From assembly GCA_018883665.1 (NCBI GenBank), contig JAHLFU010000017.1, positions 33,616-97,615 of the forward strand: 64,000 nucleotides of DNA. Direction: 5' to 3'. The position numbers and the translations under genes were made by a program. The notes below the pieces were generated by a model, which was given only the letters and a program-made list of their open reading frames with translations, made no database searches and was not told the DNA's origin. Shown here in pieces: positions 1 through 9,066 of this stretch; the stretch's first letter is position 1; each line of letters begins with the position of its first letter. The stretch comes from Paraprevotella stercoravium. Its GTDB lineage: Bacteria > Bacteroidota > Bacteroidia > Bacteroidales > Bacteroidaceae.

Positions 1-793
1 TAAGTTTGATGATGCTACTACTCAGGTAATTGCTTTGGGTACAGAAGGAAATACTTTGCGTATCTCTACCAACTATCGTATTCAGGAGTCTGGAACGAAT
101 GTAGACTCTGAGATTGAGGCTAAGTTGTTTACTACTCTGAAGGATGCCGGTCTGTTGGCTAAGGATCTGGATCTGGAGACCTTTATCAACCGTGATGAGC
201 GTGCCGGAGGTTCTATTATCAGTTCTCAGAAGGTTGGTCCTTCTGTGGCCGAAGATATTACTTATGGTGCTATCGTTTCAGTAGTATTGGCATTGGTGGC
301 TATCTTCCTCTACATCCTGTTGCGTTTCCGTAACGTAGCATTCTCTGTAGGTTCTGTGGTAGCTCTGACTATCGATACTTTCCTGATTATCGGTGCATAT
401 TCATTGTGCTGGGGTTGGGTTCCGTTCTCTTTAGAGATCGATCAGACATTTATCGGTGCTATCCTGACTGCTATCGGTTACTCAATCAATGATAAGGTGG
501 TTGTATTTGACCGTATCCGTGAGTTCTTGCATCTGTATCCGACACGTGACAAGCAGGTACTGTTCAACGACTCATTGAATACTACATTGACTCGTACAAT
601 CAATACTTCACTCACTACTTTGGTGGTATTGTTGTGTATCTTCTTCCTGGGTGGAGAGAGCATCCGCAGCTTTGCCTTTGCCATGATTCTGGGTGTGGTA
701 ATCGGTACTTGCTCTTCTATCTTCATGGCGGCTCCGGTTGCCTTCCTGACTATGGGTAAGAAGATTAAGGAAAATGATCAGGTTGCTGCTTAA
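1..793 (+). CDS. secDF: SecDF protein-export translocase subunit (C-terminal part, cut by window start)
   Basis: The reading frame is open from the first bases, so this is the 3' end of a longer gene; about 264 residues are visible. It holds the SecF-like half: a periplasmic segment, then a hydrophobic helix, and the conserved stretch 'AIGYSINDKVVVFDRIRE', which is diagnostic of SecF transmembrane segments 4/5. About five membrane helices can be counted. SecDF works with SecYEG in the inner membrane and uses the proton or sodium gradient to complete protein export. In Bacteroidetes SecD and SecF are commonly one fused chain of about 1000 residues; the fusion is inferred here because the upstream part is outside the window. 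The gene ends in TAA and is followed by an intrinsic terminator. Confidence 0.95.
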   Translation, partial: KFDDATTQVIALGTEGNTLRISTNYRIQESGTNVDSEIEAKLFTTLKDAGLLAKDLDLETFINRDERAGGSIISSQKVGPSVAEDITYGAIVSVVLALVAIFLYILLRFRNVAFSVGSVVALTIDTFLIIGAYSLCWGWVPFSLEIDQTFIGAILTAIGYSINDKVVVFDRIREFLHLYPTRDKQVLFNDSLNTTLTRTINTSLTTLVVLLCIFFLGGESIRSFAFAMILGVVIGTCSSIFMAAPVAFLTMGKKIKENDQVAA

Positions 794-814
794 CAAAAAG
801 TTATAAATATTATT

Positions 815-851
815 GAGGTTGTGTTCCTTGTGGGATGCAACCTCTTTTTTT
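815..851 (+). terminator. Intrinsic terminator of secDF
   Basis: A 7-bp stem gaggttg/caacctc (815-821 with 838-844) is followed directly by a run of T. It lies 21 bases after the secDF stop. Confidence 0.8.
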
Positions 852-983
852 GACATAGGAGAAGCGTTTGCTTTGTCTGATCAGTTCATGCTTGTCCAGA
901 AAGGTTTAAAGGAATTTTGACGGGACCGGTGTGAACCGGCAAAATGAATTCGGGAATCTTTGTAATGGTCGGTGCTGAAATCA

Positions 984-1041
984 CAAACAGCCGGAAAGTC
1001 CGTAAGGCACGATGTTGCCCCAAGAACTTTCCGGCTGTTTG
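984..1041 (+). other. Orphan 16-bp hairpin in a gene-free stretch
   Basis: A perfect 16-bp inverted repeat (984-999 with 1026-1041, core aaacagccggaaagt) encloses a 26-base loop and is followed by a T-rich tract (1038-1045). It has the form of an intrinsic terminator, but secDF already has its own terminator upstream and no gene lies between 852 and 983. A smaller hairpin (ccggt/accgg, 926-939) sits just before it. The rest of 794-1143 shows only the promoter of the following tRNA. It could end a short non-coding RNA or be a relic; no clear TAnnTTTG promoter was found for such an RNA. Confidence 0.5.
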
Positions 1042-1102
1042 TTTTCCTTATTATCTTGTCATGCTGACAGGTGGGTTGTGTAAAAAACTTGTTTTTCTTA
1101 GC

Positions 1103-1131
1103 TTGGAAATGCAAATAAAATTTTATCTTTG
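1103..1131 (+). promoter_or_regulatory. Bacteroidetes-type promoter for tRNA-Arg
   Basis: TTG at 1103 and TATCTTTG at 1124-1131 match the Bacteroidetes -33/-7 pattern (spacer 18). The tRNA begins 13 bases after the -7 box. Confidence 0.75.
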
Positions 1132-1143
1132 CATCGTTTTTAC

Positions 1144-1215
1144 GCCTCTGTAGTTCAATGGATAGAACTACGGTTTCCTAAACCGTCAATCCGGGTTCGA
1201 TTCCCGGCGGAGGTA
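1144..1215 (+). tRNA. tRNA-Arg (anticodon CCT)
   Basis: A complete cloverleaf can be drawn: acceptor GCCTCTG with CGGAGGT (G1-T72 and T6-G67 wobbles), D-stem GTTC/GAAC, anticodon stem ACGGT/ACCGT around loop TTCCTAA with anticodon CCT at 1177-1179, and T-arm CCGGG-TTCGATT-CCCGG. The discriminator is A and CCA is not encoded. It reads AGG arginine codons. Confidence 0.95.
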
Positions 1216-1219
1216 CTCT

Positions 1220-1882
1220 TTAGATTTTCTCTCCGTATGCCAGGTCTCCGGCATCTCCCAGTCCGGGTACTATATACATTCTTTCATTAAGTTCATCGTC
1301 TATGGCTGCACACCATAGGGTGACGTTTTCTTGATTCTCCATTAATTTTTGCAGAAATTCCACACCAGGTCTGCTGGCTATAACACAGCATAGATGAATA
1401 TGAGCCGGTGAGCCTTTTGTTTCAAAAGCCTTGAGCCCCAGTTCCATGCTTCCTCCTGTGGCAAGCATCGGATCGGCTATAATCAAGGTCTTTCCCTCCA
1501 TGCTGGGGGAGGCGATATATTCGATGTGAATTCCTACATCGTGGCATTCCTTGTCTTTGTAATAGCGGTAAGCAGATACAAAAGCATTGTCGGCATGATC
1601 GAATACGTTCAGAAAACCCTGATGGAAAGGCAGTCCGGCACGGAATATCGTAGCCAGAACGATGGCGTCATCGTGTGTGCATACCTGTGCAGTACCCAGT
1701 GGAGTCTCTACTTCCTTCGTAGAATAATTTAAGGTTTTGCTGATCTCAAAAGCCATCATTTCTCCAATGCGTTCCAGGTTGCGGCGGAAGCGTGCACGGT
1801 CGTTCTGAACCTCCACGTTTCTCAACTCTTCGATGTACTTGTTGATCACCGTTTTTTGTTTGCCGAAATCAATTATCTTCAT
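1220..1882 (-). CDS. upp: Uracil phosphoribosyltransferase
   Basis: 220 residues, close to the family length. The enzyme makes UMP from uracil and PRPP in pyrimidine salvage, in the cytosol. The PRPP-binding loop is visible as 'LIIADPMLATGGSM' in the second half, and the uracil-binding C-terminal motif as 'YIVPGLGDAGDLAYG'. The gene starts at ATG and ends only four bases from tRNA-Arg on the opposite strand, so the two transcription units converge. A -7 box lies upstream at 1911-1918. No regulatory leader is seen. Confidence 0.95.
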   Translation of the reverse strand: MKIIDFGKQKTVINKYIEELRNVEVQNDRARFRRNLERIGEMMAFEISKTLNYSTKEVETPLGTAQVCTHDDAIVLATIFRAGLPFHQGFLNVFDHADNAFVSAYRYYKDKECHDVGIHIEYIASPSMEGKTLIIADPMLATGGSMELGLKAFETKGSPAHIHLCCVIASRPGVEFLQKLMENQENVTLWCAAIDDELNERMYIVPGLGDAGDLAYGEKI

Positions 1883-1910
1883 AAAGTTCTTGTTTATTTA
1901 ATAACGGAAG

Positions 1911-1918
1911 CAAAAATA
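1911..1918 (-). promoter_or_regulatory. -7 box of upp
   Basis: The minus strand reads TATTTTTG, 29 bases upstream of the upp ATG. The -33 element is not clear. Confidence 0.5.
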
Positions 1919-2056
1919 GCTATTTAAAAGCGCAAATGCAATGTCCGTTTAGCAAATGTAACATTTGTCAAGTGCCTTTCTCTAAATTAATGATAAAAGA
2001 TAGGCTTTTAAGAAAAATAAATCGTGTGTTTGTTTCCCTATGCGGGCAAAAATGCC

Positions 2057-2064
2057 TACATTTG
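2057..2064 (+). promoter_or_regulatory. -7 box of pckA
   Basis: TACATTTG fits TAnnTTTG. A TTTG occurs at 2029 but with a 24-base spacer, longer than usual. This leaves a leader of about 55 AT-rich bases before pckA. Confidence 0.5.
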
Positions 2065-2127
2065 TAACGTAAAAAGTACAGCATATATTTATCACTAAAT
2101 AATAACCAATTTTTATTTTTTAGTAAA

Positions 2128-3735
2128 ATGGCAAATATTGATTTGAGTAAGTACGGCATTACTGGTGCCGTTGAGATTTTGCACAATCCGTCTTATGACG
2201 TATTGTTCGCAGAGGAAACAAAGGCTGGTTTGGAAGGCTTTGAAAAAGGTCAGGTAACCGAGCTGGGTGCAGTTAACGTAATGACAGGTATCTACACTGG
2301 TCGTTCTCCTAAGGATAAGTTCATCGTTAAGGATGCAACTTCTGAGAACACAGTATGGTGGACATCTGAAGAGTATAAGAATGACAACAAGCCTGTTACT
2401 ACTGAGGCTTGGAATGTATTGAAGGACTTGGCAGCAAAAGAGCTTTCTAACAAGCGTTTGTTCGTTGTTGACGCATTCTGCGGCGCTAACGAAGGTACTC
2501 GTCTGAAAGTTCGTTTCATCGTTGAGGTTGCTTGGCAGGCTCACTTCGTAACTAACATGTTCATCCGTCCTACAGCTGAGGAGTTGGCTAACTTCGGTGA
2601 GCCTGATTTCGTTGTTTACAACGCTTCTAAGGCTAAGGTTGAGAACTATGCTGAGCTGGGCTTGAACTCTGAGACAGCAGTTGTATTCAACCTGACTACT
2701 AAGGAGCAGGTTATCCTGAACACTTGGTACGGTGGTGAGATGAAGAAGGGTATGTTCTCAATGATGAACTACTACAACCCATTGCGCGGTATCGCTTCTA
2801 TGCACTGTTCAGCTAACACTGACAAGGAAGGCAAGAGCTCTGCTATCTTCTTCGGTTTGTCAGGAACTGGTAAGACTACTTTGTCTACCGATCCTAAGCG
2901 TCTGTTGATCGGTGATGACGAGCACGGATGGGATAACGAAGGTGTATTCAACTACGAAGGTGGTTGCTACGCTAAGGTTATCAACCTGGACAAGGAGTCT
3001 GAGCCAGATATCTACAACGCTATCAAGCGTGACGCTTTGTTGGAGAACGTAACTGTTGCTGCTGACGGTAAGATCGATTTCGCAGATAAGAGCGTAACTG
3101 AGAACACTCGTGTTTCTTATCCTATCTATCACATCGAGAACATCGTTAAGCCGGTTTCTAAGGGTCCTCACGCTAAGCAGGTTATCTTCCTGTCAGCTGA
3201 TGCCTTCGGTGTATTGCCTCCAGTATCTATCCTGAACCCAGCACAGGCACAGTACTACTTCCTGTCTGGATTTACTGCTAAGTTGGCTGGTACTGAGCGT
3301 GGTATCACTGAGCCTACTCCTACATTCTCTGCTTGCTTCGGTGCTGCATTCTTGAGCTTGCACCCAACTAAGTATGCTGAGGAGTTGGTTAAGAAGATGG
3401 AAATGACTGGTGCTAAGGCTTACTTGGTGAACACTGGTTGGAACGGTACTGGCAAGCGTATCTCTATCAAGGATACTCGTGGTATCATCGACGCTATCCT
3501 GGACGGTTCTATCGAGTCAGCTCCAACTAAGACTATTCCTTACTTCGACTTCGTTGTTCCTACAGAGTTGCCGGGTGTTGATCCTAAGATCTTGGATCCA
3601 CGTGACACTTACGATTGCGCTTGCAAGTGGGAAGAGAAGGCTAAGGATTTGGCTGGTCGCTTCATCAAGAACTTCGCTAAGTTCACTGGCAACGAGGCTG
3701 GTAAGGCTTTGGTTGCTGCTGGTCCTAAGTTGTAA
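2128..3735 (+). CDS. pckA: Phosphoenolpyruvate carboxykinase (ATP)
   Basis: 535 residues, the normal length of ATP-type PEP carboxykinase. It interconverts oxaloacetate + ATP and PEP + CO2 + ADP; in Bacteroides the flux runs largely in the CO2-fixing, ATP-forming direction toward succinate. Visible motifs are the kinase-1a P-loop 'GLSGTGKTTLS', the metal/ATP region 'LIGDDEHGWDNEG', the substrate-binding 'YTGRSPKDKF', and 'NTGWNGTGKRISI' near the C terminus. Codon choice is strikingly narrow (GCT, AAG, GAG, GGT, CGT), much more than in its neighbours, which suggests very high expression. It is monocistronic, with its own promoter and a strong terminator. Confidence 0.98.
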   Translation: MANIDLSKYGITGAVEILHNPSYDVLFAEETKAGLEGFEKGQVTELGAVNVMTGIYTGRSPKDKFIVKDATSENTVWWTSEEYKNDNKPVTTEAWNVLKDLAAKELSNKRLFVVDAFCGANEGTRLKVRFIVEVAWQAHFVTNMFIRPTAEELANFGEPDFVVYNASKAKVENYAELGLNSETAVVFNLTTKEQVILNTWYGGEMKKGMFSMMNYYNPLRGIASMHCSANTDKEGKSSAIFFGLSGTGKTTLSTDPKRLLIGDDEHGWDNEGVFNYEGGCYAKVINLDKESEPDIYNAIKRDALLENVTVAADGKIDFADKSVTENTRVSYPIYHIENIVKPVSKGPHAKQVIFLSADAFGVLPPVSILNPAQAQYYFLSGFTAKLAGTERGITEPTPTFSACFGAAFLSLHPTKYAEELVKKMEMTGAKAYLVNTGWNGTGKRISIKDTRGIIDAILDGSIESAPTKTIPYFDFVVPTELPGVDPKILDPRDTYDCACKWEEKAKDLAGRFIKNFAKFTGNEAGKALVAAGPKL

Positions 3736-3759
3736 TAAATATCAAAATAGGATAAATCG

Positions 3760-3795
3760 GGGGTTGCACTGCAAAGTGCAACCCCTATTTTTTGT
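3760..3795 (+). terminator. Intrinsic terminator of pckA
   Basis: A perfect 10-bp stem (ggggttgcac 3760-3769 with 3776-3785), a 6-base loop and a T-rich tail. Confidence 0.9.
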
Positions 3796-3936
3796 TCCTT
3801 TCAGTATGGTCTGAAATCAGTTCTGAGAATATCGGTCGGGCAATGATACTTTGTATTCATTCCTCTTTAAATTCATGAAAAACTTGAAATAATTATTTTA
3901 ATAGATTCATTCATAGGCTTCTTTCCTGATTTTCAT

Positions 3937-3944
3937 TATCTTTG
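3937..3944 (+). promoter_or_regulatory. -7 box for the dsbD-like/M16 unit
   Basis: TATCTTTG lies 30 bases upstream of the ATG at 3974. The stretch from 3796 to 3930 shows nothing else recognisable. Confidence 0.65.
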
Positions 3945-3973
3945 TCCCCAAATAAAAAAACCGTTTGTTAATT

Positions 3974-6043
3974 ATGAAGAAAATTACCCATTTCTTATTG
4001 CTGATGCTGGTTTCTGTGACCATGTGGGCACAGTATCAGGAACCGGTAAAATTCTCCGTGGAGCAGAAAAAGATTTCTGATTCAGAGATAGAGTTGGTAT
4101 TTACTGGTACGGTTGATCCGGGATGGCATGTTTATTCAACAGACATTGCCGACGGAGGTCCTACTGCCGCTACCATTACGTTTGAAACCCAGGAAGGTGT
4201 CAAGCCTGCCGGAAAGCTTACTCCAAAAGGTAAGGTGCTTACCAAGCACGACGCTTTGTTTGACATGCAGGTGTCCTATATGGAGGGCAAAGCCGTCTTC
4301 TCTCAAAAGCTGAAGATCACGGCACCTCAGTATAAGGTGAGCGGTTATCTGACTTTCGGTTCATGTAATGATGAAAACTGTATGCCTCCTACCAATGTGG
4401 AATTTAATTATTCCGGTAAGGGAGTGCCTGCAACAGAAGCTAAAGAGACTGCTGCAGAGAAAAAGGATGCAAAGGCGGAGGAAACCAAGGAAGCGGTTCT
4501 TGAAATAGAAGAACATCCGGCTACGGTTGAGGATACCGTTTCAATAGATACCGCTGCAGCTTCTGTAGCTACAATTCCTGCTGATGGCAGTAATGGTCAG
4601 CTTTCTGATTATTGGAAGCCGGTGATTCAGGAACTGAATGCCTTTGGTACAGAAGGTACAACAACCGACCGTTCTATCTGGTCTATTTTCTTTTTAGGGT
4701 TCCTCGGTGGTCTGGTGGCCTTGTTTACTCCTTGTGTATGGCCGATTATCCCGATGACCGTAAGTTTCTTTTTGAAACGGAATAAGGATAAGGCAAAAGG
4801 TGTTCGCGACGCGATAACTTACGGAATCAGTATCATTGTCATTTATGTGGCTTTGGGACTGATTGTAACCGGAATCTTCGGTGCCAGTGCCTTGAACGCA
4901 TTGTCTACCAATGCTATTTTCAATATTTTCTTCTTCCTGATGCTGGTTGTATTCGCTGCCAGCTTTATGGGAGCTTTTGAAATTACACTGCCTTCTTCAT
5001 GGAGTAGTGCGGTGGACAGCAAGGCTGAGTCTACTACCGGTCTATTGAGTATCTTCCTGATGGCCTTTACTTTGGCGCTGGTTTCTTTCTCATGTACCGG
5101 TCCGATTATCGGATTCCTGTTGGTCGAAGTTTCAACCACCGGAACAATTATTGCTCCGACCATCGGTATGTTTGGTTTTGCTCTGGCTCTGGCTCTGCCG
5201 TTTACTCTGTTTGCCCTGTTCCCGACTTGGCTGAAGCAGATGCCGAAGTCCGGTAACTGGATGAACTGCATTAAGGTATGTCTGGGTTTCCTGGAGCTGG
5301 CTTTTGCCTTGAAGTTCCTGTCGGTTGCCGATTTGGCTTACGGCTGGCGTCTGCTCGACCGTGAGACATTCCTGGCCTTGTGGATTGTGATTTTCGCTCT
5401 TCTCGGTTTCTATCTGTTGGGCAAGATCAAATTCCCGCACGATGAGGACGAGGATGACAAGGTGGGCGTAACCCGTTTCTTCCTGGCTTTGATTTCTCTG
5501 GCATTTGCCGTATATATGGTTCCCGGTTTGTGGGGTGCTCCTCTGAAGGCTGTGAGCGCTTTTGCTCCTCCAATGAAGACACAGGACTTTAACCTCTACA
5601 CCAATGAAGTTCATGCCCAGTTTACCGACTATGATGCCGGTATGGCTTATGCCAAGCAGCACGGCAAGCCGGTAATGGTGGACTTTACCGGATATGGTTG
5701 TGTAAACTGCCGTAAGATGGAGCTGTCTGTATGGGTGGATGAGAAAGTTTCTTCTCTGATCAATGATGATTATGTATTGATCACCCTTTATGTAGACGAC
5801 AAGACTCCGCTGCCAGAGAAGGTTACCGTACAGGAAAACGGTTCAGAGCGCATCTTGCGTACTGTGGGCGACAAGTGGAGCTACTTGCAGCGCGTTAAGT
5901 TCGGAGCCAATGCCCAGCCGTTCTATGTTTTGATCGACAATGAGGGTATGCCGTTGAACAAGTCTTATTCTTATGATGAGGATGTTGATAAATATGTAGA
6001 CTTCCTTCAGACTGGTTTGAATAACTACAAAAAAAATAAATAA
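3974..6043 (+). CDS. DsbD-family thiol:disulfide interchange protein
   Basis: 689 residues from the ATG at 3974; a TTG three codons upstream is in frame but less likely. A signal peptide is followed by a periplasmic DsbD-alpha-like domain carrying a cysteine pair in 'GSCNDENCMPP'. Then comes a Pro/Glu-rich linker (about 155-210) and an eight-helix membrane domain with the two transport cysteines in 'TPCVWPIIP' (near residue 254) and 'SFSCTGPIIG'. The C terminus is a thioredoxin domain with 'GYGCVNCRKME' (near 575). All three cysteine pairs of a working DsbD are present, so the protein should carry reducing power from cytosolic thioredoxin to periplasmic targets. The stop codon overlaps the start of the M16 protease gene by one base, implying translational coupling. 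Confidence 0.92.
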   Translation: MKKITHFLLLMLVSVTMWAQYQEPVKFSVEQKKISDSEIELVFTGTVDPGWHVYSTDIADGGPTAATITFETQEGVKPAGKLTPKGKVLTKHDALFDMQVSYMEGKAVFSQKLKITAPQYKVSGYLTFGSCNDENCMPPTNVEFNYSGKGVPATEAKETAAEKKDAKAEETKEAVLEIEEHPATVEDTVSIDTAAASVATIPADGSNGQLSDYWKPVIQELNAFGTEGTTTDRSIWSIFFLGFLGGLVALFTPCVWPIIPMTVSFFLKRNKDKAKGVRDAITYGISIIVIYVALGLIVTGIFGASALNALSTNAIFNIFFFLMLVVFAASFMGAFEITLPSSWSSAVDSKAESTTGLLSIFLMAFTLALVSFSCTGPIIGFLLVEVSTTGTIIAPTIGMFGFALALALPFTLFALFPTWLKQMPKSGNWMNCIKVCLGFLELAFALKFLSVADLAYGWRLLDRETFLALWIVIFALLGFYLLGKIKFPHDEDEDDKVGVTRFFLALISLAFAVYMVPGLWGAPLKAVSAFAPPMKTQDFNLYTNEVHAQFTDYDAGMAYAKQHGKPVMVDFTGYGCVNCRKMELSVWVDEKVSSLINDDYVLITLYVDDKTPLPEKVTVQENGSERILRTVGDKWSYLQRVKFGANAQPFYVLIDNEGMPLNKSYSYDEDVDKYVDFLQTGLNNYKKNK

Positions 6044-8862
6044 TGAATTTTAGAAAGCTTTTTACAGCATTCGCCTTGGTTTGTGCCGGAGTATCTCCGG
6101 CTCAAACTGTATCTGCCCCTCTGACATTGGATCCGGCAGTACGTTATGGCGTGTTAGAGAACGGATTGACTTATTATATCCGTCAGAACAATTATCCGGA
6201 GGACCAGGTTGAGTTTTATATTGCCCAGAAGGTCGGTTCCATGCAGGAGGAAGAGGAACAGCGTGGTTTGGCTCACTTCCTGGAGCATATGTGTTTTAAC
6301 GGAACTGAGCATTTCCCAGGGAACAGTCTGGTCAAGTATCTGGAGCGTATCGGAGTAAAATTCGGTGAGAACCTCAATGCTTATACATCTATTGATGAAA
6401 CGGTATATAATATCAGCAGTGTGCCGGTAGCACAACCTGGAGCTATTGATTCCTGTTTGCTTATTCTGCACGACTGGAGTAATGCCTTGCTTTTGGAGAA
6501 TGAAGAGATCGATAAAGAGCGTAAGGTGATTCATGAAGAGTGGCGTATGAGCAGCAGTGCCTCAAAGCGTATGTTTGAGCGTGCACTTCCTGTGTTGATT
6601 CCAGACAGCCGCTATGGCTTGCGCATGCCGATCGGTTTGATGAGTGTTGTTGATAATTTTGATCCGAATGTACTGCGTGCTTACTATCATCGTTGGTATC
6701 GTCCAGACCTTCAGGGAATCATCGTTGTGGGCGACATCAATGTGGATGAGATGGAGCAGAAGATTAAGAAGACTTTCGGCCATATTAAGAAAGCTGTAAA
6801 TCCGGCACCACGTGTTTATATGCCAGTTGCTGATAATACGAAGCCGATTTCTGTCAGCGAACAGGATCCAGAGCAGACACTGACCGTTGTACAGGTTATG
6901 TTCAAGCATGGGGTTTGGCCGGACAGTTTGAAAAACAACGTAGCTTATTTCCTGAATAAGGTACAGGGATCCATGGCGCTTTCCATCATGAACGAGCGTC
7001 TGGCAGATCTGACAACAAAAGCAGATGTTCCTTTTGCCGGAGCAAATTGTGGTGATGGCAATTTCCTGGTTGCAAAGACCAAGGGCGCATTTGATGTGAC
7101 TATCGTTCCAAAAGATGGTATGCTTGATGATGCCGTGAAACAAGTCATGGCTGAGATATATCGTGCTGACCGTTATGGATTTACCGAGACAGAGTTGGAG
7201 CGTGTGCGCGCGAATTTTATCAGTTCTTTGGAGAGCGTTTATCAGAATAAGGATAAAATCCGCAATGGAAGCCTGGTTAATGAATATGTACAGCATTTCC
7301 TGAACGGTGAGCCTTCACCGGGTATTGAAGCGGAATATAAACTCTTCTCGGAGATTTATCGCAGCATTACGCTGGATCAGGTAAATGCCCGTTTTAAAGA
7401 ATGGGCGTTAGATAATGATACGAATCTGGTGATTTATACTACCTCCCCGCAGAAAGAAGGTGTGGTGAAGCCAGCACCGGAGCACATGCTTCAGTTGGTT
7501 CAGGAAGCACGTAATATCGATCTGGGTGCTTATCAGGATCAGGTGAACGACCGCCCTTTGATTGCTTCTCTTCCTGAGCCGGGTAAAATCGTGAAAGAGC
7601 GTGATGAACGTTTTGGCTTTAAGGAATGGAAGTTGTCCAACGGTGTGAAGGTTTGGTTCAAGAAAACCGACTACAAGGCCAATGAAGTAATCATGCGTGC
7701 TTTCAGTCCTGGTGGAACCGGCTATTATTCCGGTGATGATCTGGTACAGTTGAGCTTCTTCGGTGAAGTGATCGGAGCTTCTGGTGTGAATGGTTTCAAG
7801 CAGACCGAGTTGGCCAAGAAACTGGCAGGAAAGCAGGTTTCTGTGTCTCCTTACTTGAGCGGACGCCGTGAAGGTCTTCAGGGAGCGGCCAATCCAAAAG
7901 ATCTGAAAACCATGTTTGAACTGATTTATCTCAGTTTCCAGGATATATATCGAGATGATGAAGCTGTCACTTCAGTTTTGAACCAGGTCCGTGAGGTTTT
8001 GCGCAACCGTGAGGCTGATCCGATGCATGCTTTTGGTGATTCTGTTTCTGTAGCGCTTTACGGCCATCATCCCCGTCTGGTATTCATGCGTCCGGAATTG
8101 GTAGATCAGGTAAATTACGACCGTATTATCGAAATATATAAGGAACGCTTTGCTGATGCTTCTGATTTTACATTCGTATTCTGTGGAAACTTTGACGAGG
8201 ATTCTCTGCGTGCTTATTCTGAGAAGTATCTGGCCACTTTGCCGGCATTGTATCGCAAGGAGAAACCGGTTGATACAAAAATGTACAAACGTGAGGGAGA
8301 GCACTCTATTGTTTACAGTGAACCGATGCAGACAGCACAGTGTCAGGCTGTAAGAGCATGGTATGGTCCGATGAAGAAACTGAATCTGAAGAACAAACTG
8401 GTTTGTGAGATTCTGGGTCAGGTTCTGGATATCCGTTATATAGAGGTTATCCGTGAGGATATGGGTGCAGCCTATTCATTGAGCGCATCCAGTCGTGTGA
8501 GTATGACTACTGCTGACAAGCCGGAATATATGTTGCAGATCTTTGCTCCATTGAAGCCGGAGTTGAGTGATTCAGCCCTTCAGGTGATGGATGCTGAATT
8601 GCATCAGATTGCAGAGCATGGTATTGCGGAGAGCTATTTGAACAAAGTGAAGGAATTCCTGTTGAAGAGCGCCCGTGAGCAGTATAAGAAGAATGGAACC
8701 TGGTTGGATGCTCTTTGCACGTATAAAGACTATGGAGCAGACCTTTTTACTGATTATGAGAAGGTCGTAGAGTCCGTTACGGTGGACGATCTGCGTAAGA
8801 TGGCAGCCCGTATCTGGAAAGATCACAACAAGGCCACAGTGAAGATTCTTCCGGCAGAATAA
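6043..8862 (+). CDS. M16-family zinc metalloprotease (pitrilysin-like)
   Basis: 939 residues with an N-terminal signal peptide (cleavage expected after 'VSPAQTVSA'), so it acts in the periplasm or outer membrane. The inverted zinc motif HxxEH is present as 'RGLAHFLEHMCFNGTEHFP' (His77, Glu80, His81), with the distal glutamate in 'EEIDKERKVIHEEW'. Two tandem M16 halves follow the family plan: an active N-terminal half, an inactive partner domain, then a second repeat from about residue 520 without HxxEH. It probably cleaves peptides or misfolded export products; the real substrate is unknown. It is coupled to the DsbD-like gene upstream and ends before a terminator. Confidence 0.93.
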   Translation: MNFRKLFTAFALVCAGVSPAQTVSAPLTLDPAVRYGVLENGLTYYIRQNNYPEDQVEFYIAQKVGSMQEEEEQRGLAHFLEHMCFNGTEHFPGNSLVKYLERIGVKFGENLNAYTSIDETVYNISSVPVAQPGAIDSCLLILHDWSNALLLENEEIDKERKVIHEEWRMSSSASKRMFERALPVLIPDSRYGLRMPIGLMSVVDNFDPNVLRAYYHRWYRPDLQGIIVVGDINVDEMEQKIKKTFGHIKKAVNPAPRVYMPVADNTKPISVSEQDPEQTLTVVQVMFKHGVWPDSLKNNVAYFLNKVQGSMALSIMNERLADLTTKADVPFAGANCGDGNFLVAKTKGAFDVTIVPKDGMLDDAVKQVMAEIYRADRYGFTETELERVRANFISSLESVYQNKDKIRNGSLVNEYVQHFLNGEPSPGIEAEYKLFSEIYRSITLDQVNARFKEWALDNDTNLVIYTTSPQKEGVVKPAPEHMLQLVQEARNIDLGAYQDQVNDRPLIASLPEPGKIVKERDERFGFKEWKLSNGVKVWFKKTDYKANEVIMRAFSPGGTGYYSGDDLVQLSFFGEVIGASGVNGFKQTELAKKLAGKQVSVSPYLSGRREGLQGAANPKDLKTMFELIYLSFQDIYRDDEAVTSVLNQVREVLRNREADPMHAFGDSVSVALYGHHPRLVFMRPELVDQVNYDRIIEIYKERFADASDFTFVFCGNFDEDSLRAYSEKYLATLPALYRKEKPVDTKMYKREGEHSIVYSEPMQTAQCQAVRAWYGPMKKLNLKNKLVCEILGQVLDIRYIEVIREDMGAAYSLSASSRVSMTTADKPEYMLQIFAPLKPELSDSALQVMDAELHQIAEHGIAESYLNKVKEFLLKSAREQYKKNGTWLDALCTYKDYGADLFTDYEKVVESVTVDDLRKMAARIWKDHNKATVKILPAE

Positions 8863-8883
8863 AGCCTTTTGGCTTAATGATAT

Positions 8884-8919
8884 ATGCCCCGATCATTTTT
8901 AGGTGGTCGGGGCATTTTT
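8884..8919 (+). terminator. Terminator of the dsbD-like/M16 unit
   Basis: A 12-bp stem (8884-8895 with 8904-8915, one wobble) with core atgccccga, followed by TTTTT. Confidence 0.85.
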
Positions 8920-9008
8920 GTGTATATTCCTTTCTGCGGTAATTGATGTCATATGAAACCTGTTGGATAGATAAAATCAGGTGTGATGACCTGTACTGTA
9001 AAAGCAAG

Positions 9009-9050
9009 ATGCCCCGAACCGATGGGGTGAATACGGTTCGGGGCATTTTT
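9009..9050. terminator. Second, convergent terminator (typA side)
   Basis: A perfect 12-bp stem (9009-9020 with 9035-9046) that shares the core atgccccga with the hairpin at 8884. It is 17 bases from the typA stop, so it most likely ends typA transcription on the minus strand; it also has a T-run on the plus side. Confidence 0.8.
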
Positions 9051-9066
9051 ATGATCAATGGTTTGA

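Noticed and set aside
6562..7296. Minus-strand frame of 244 codons
   Set aside because: Antisense shadow of the M16 protease gene.
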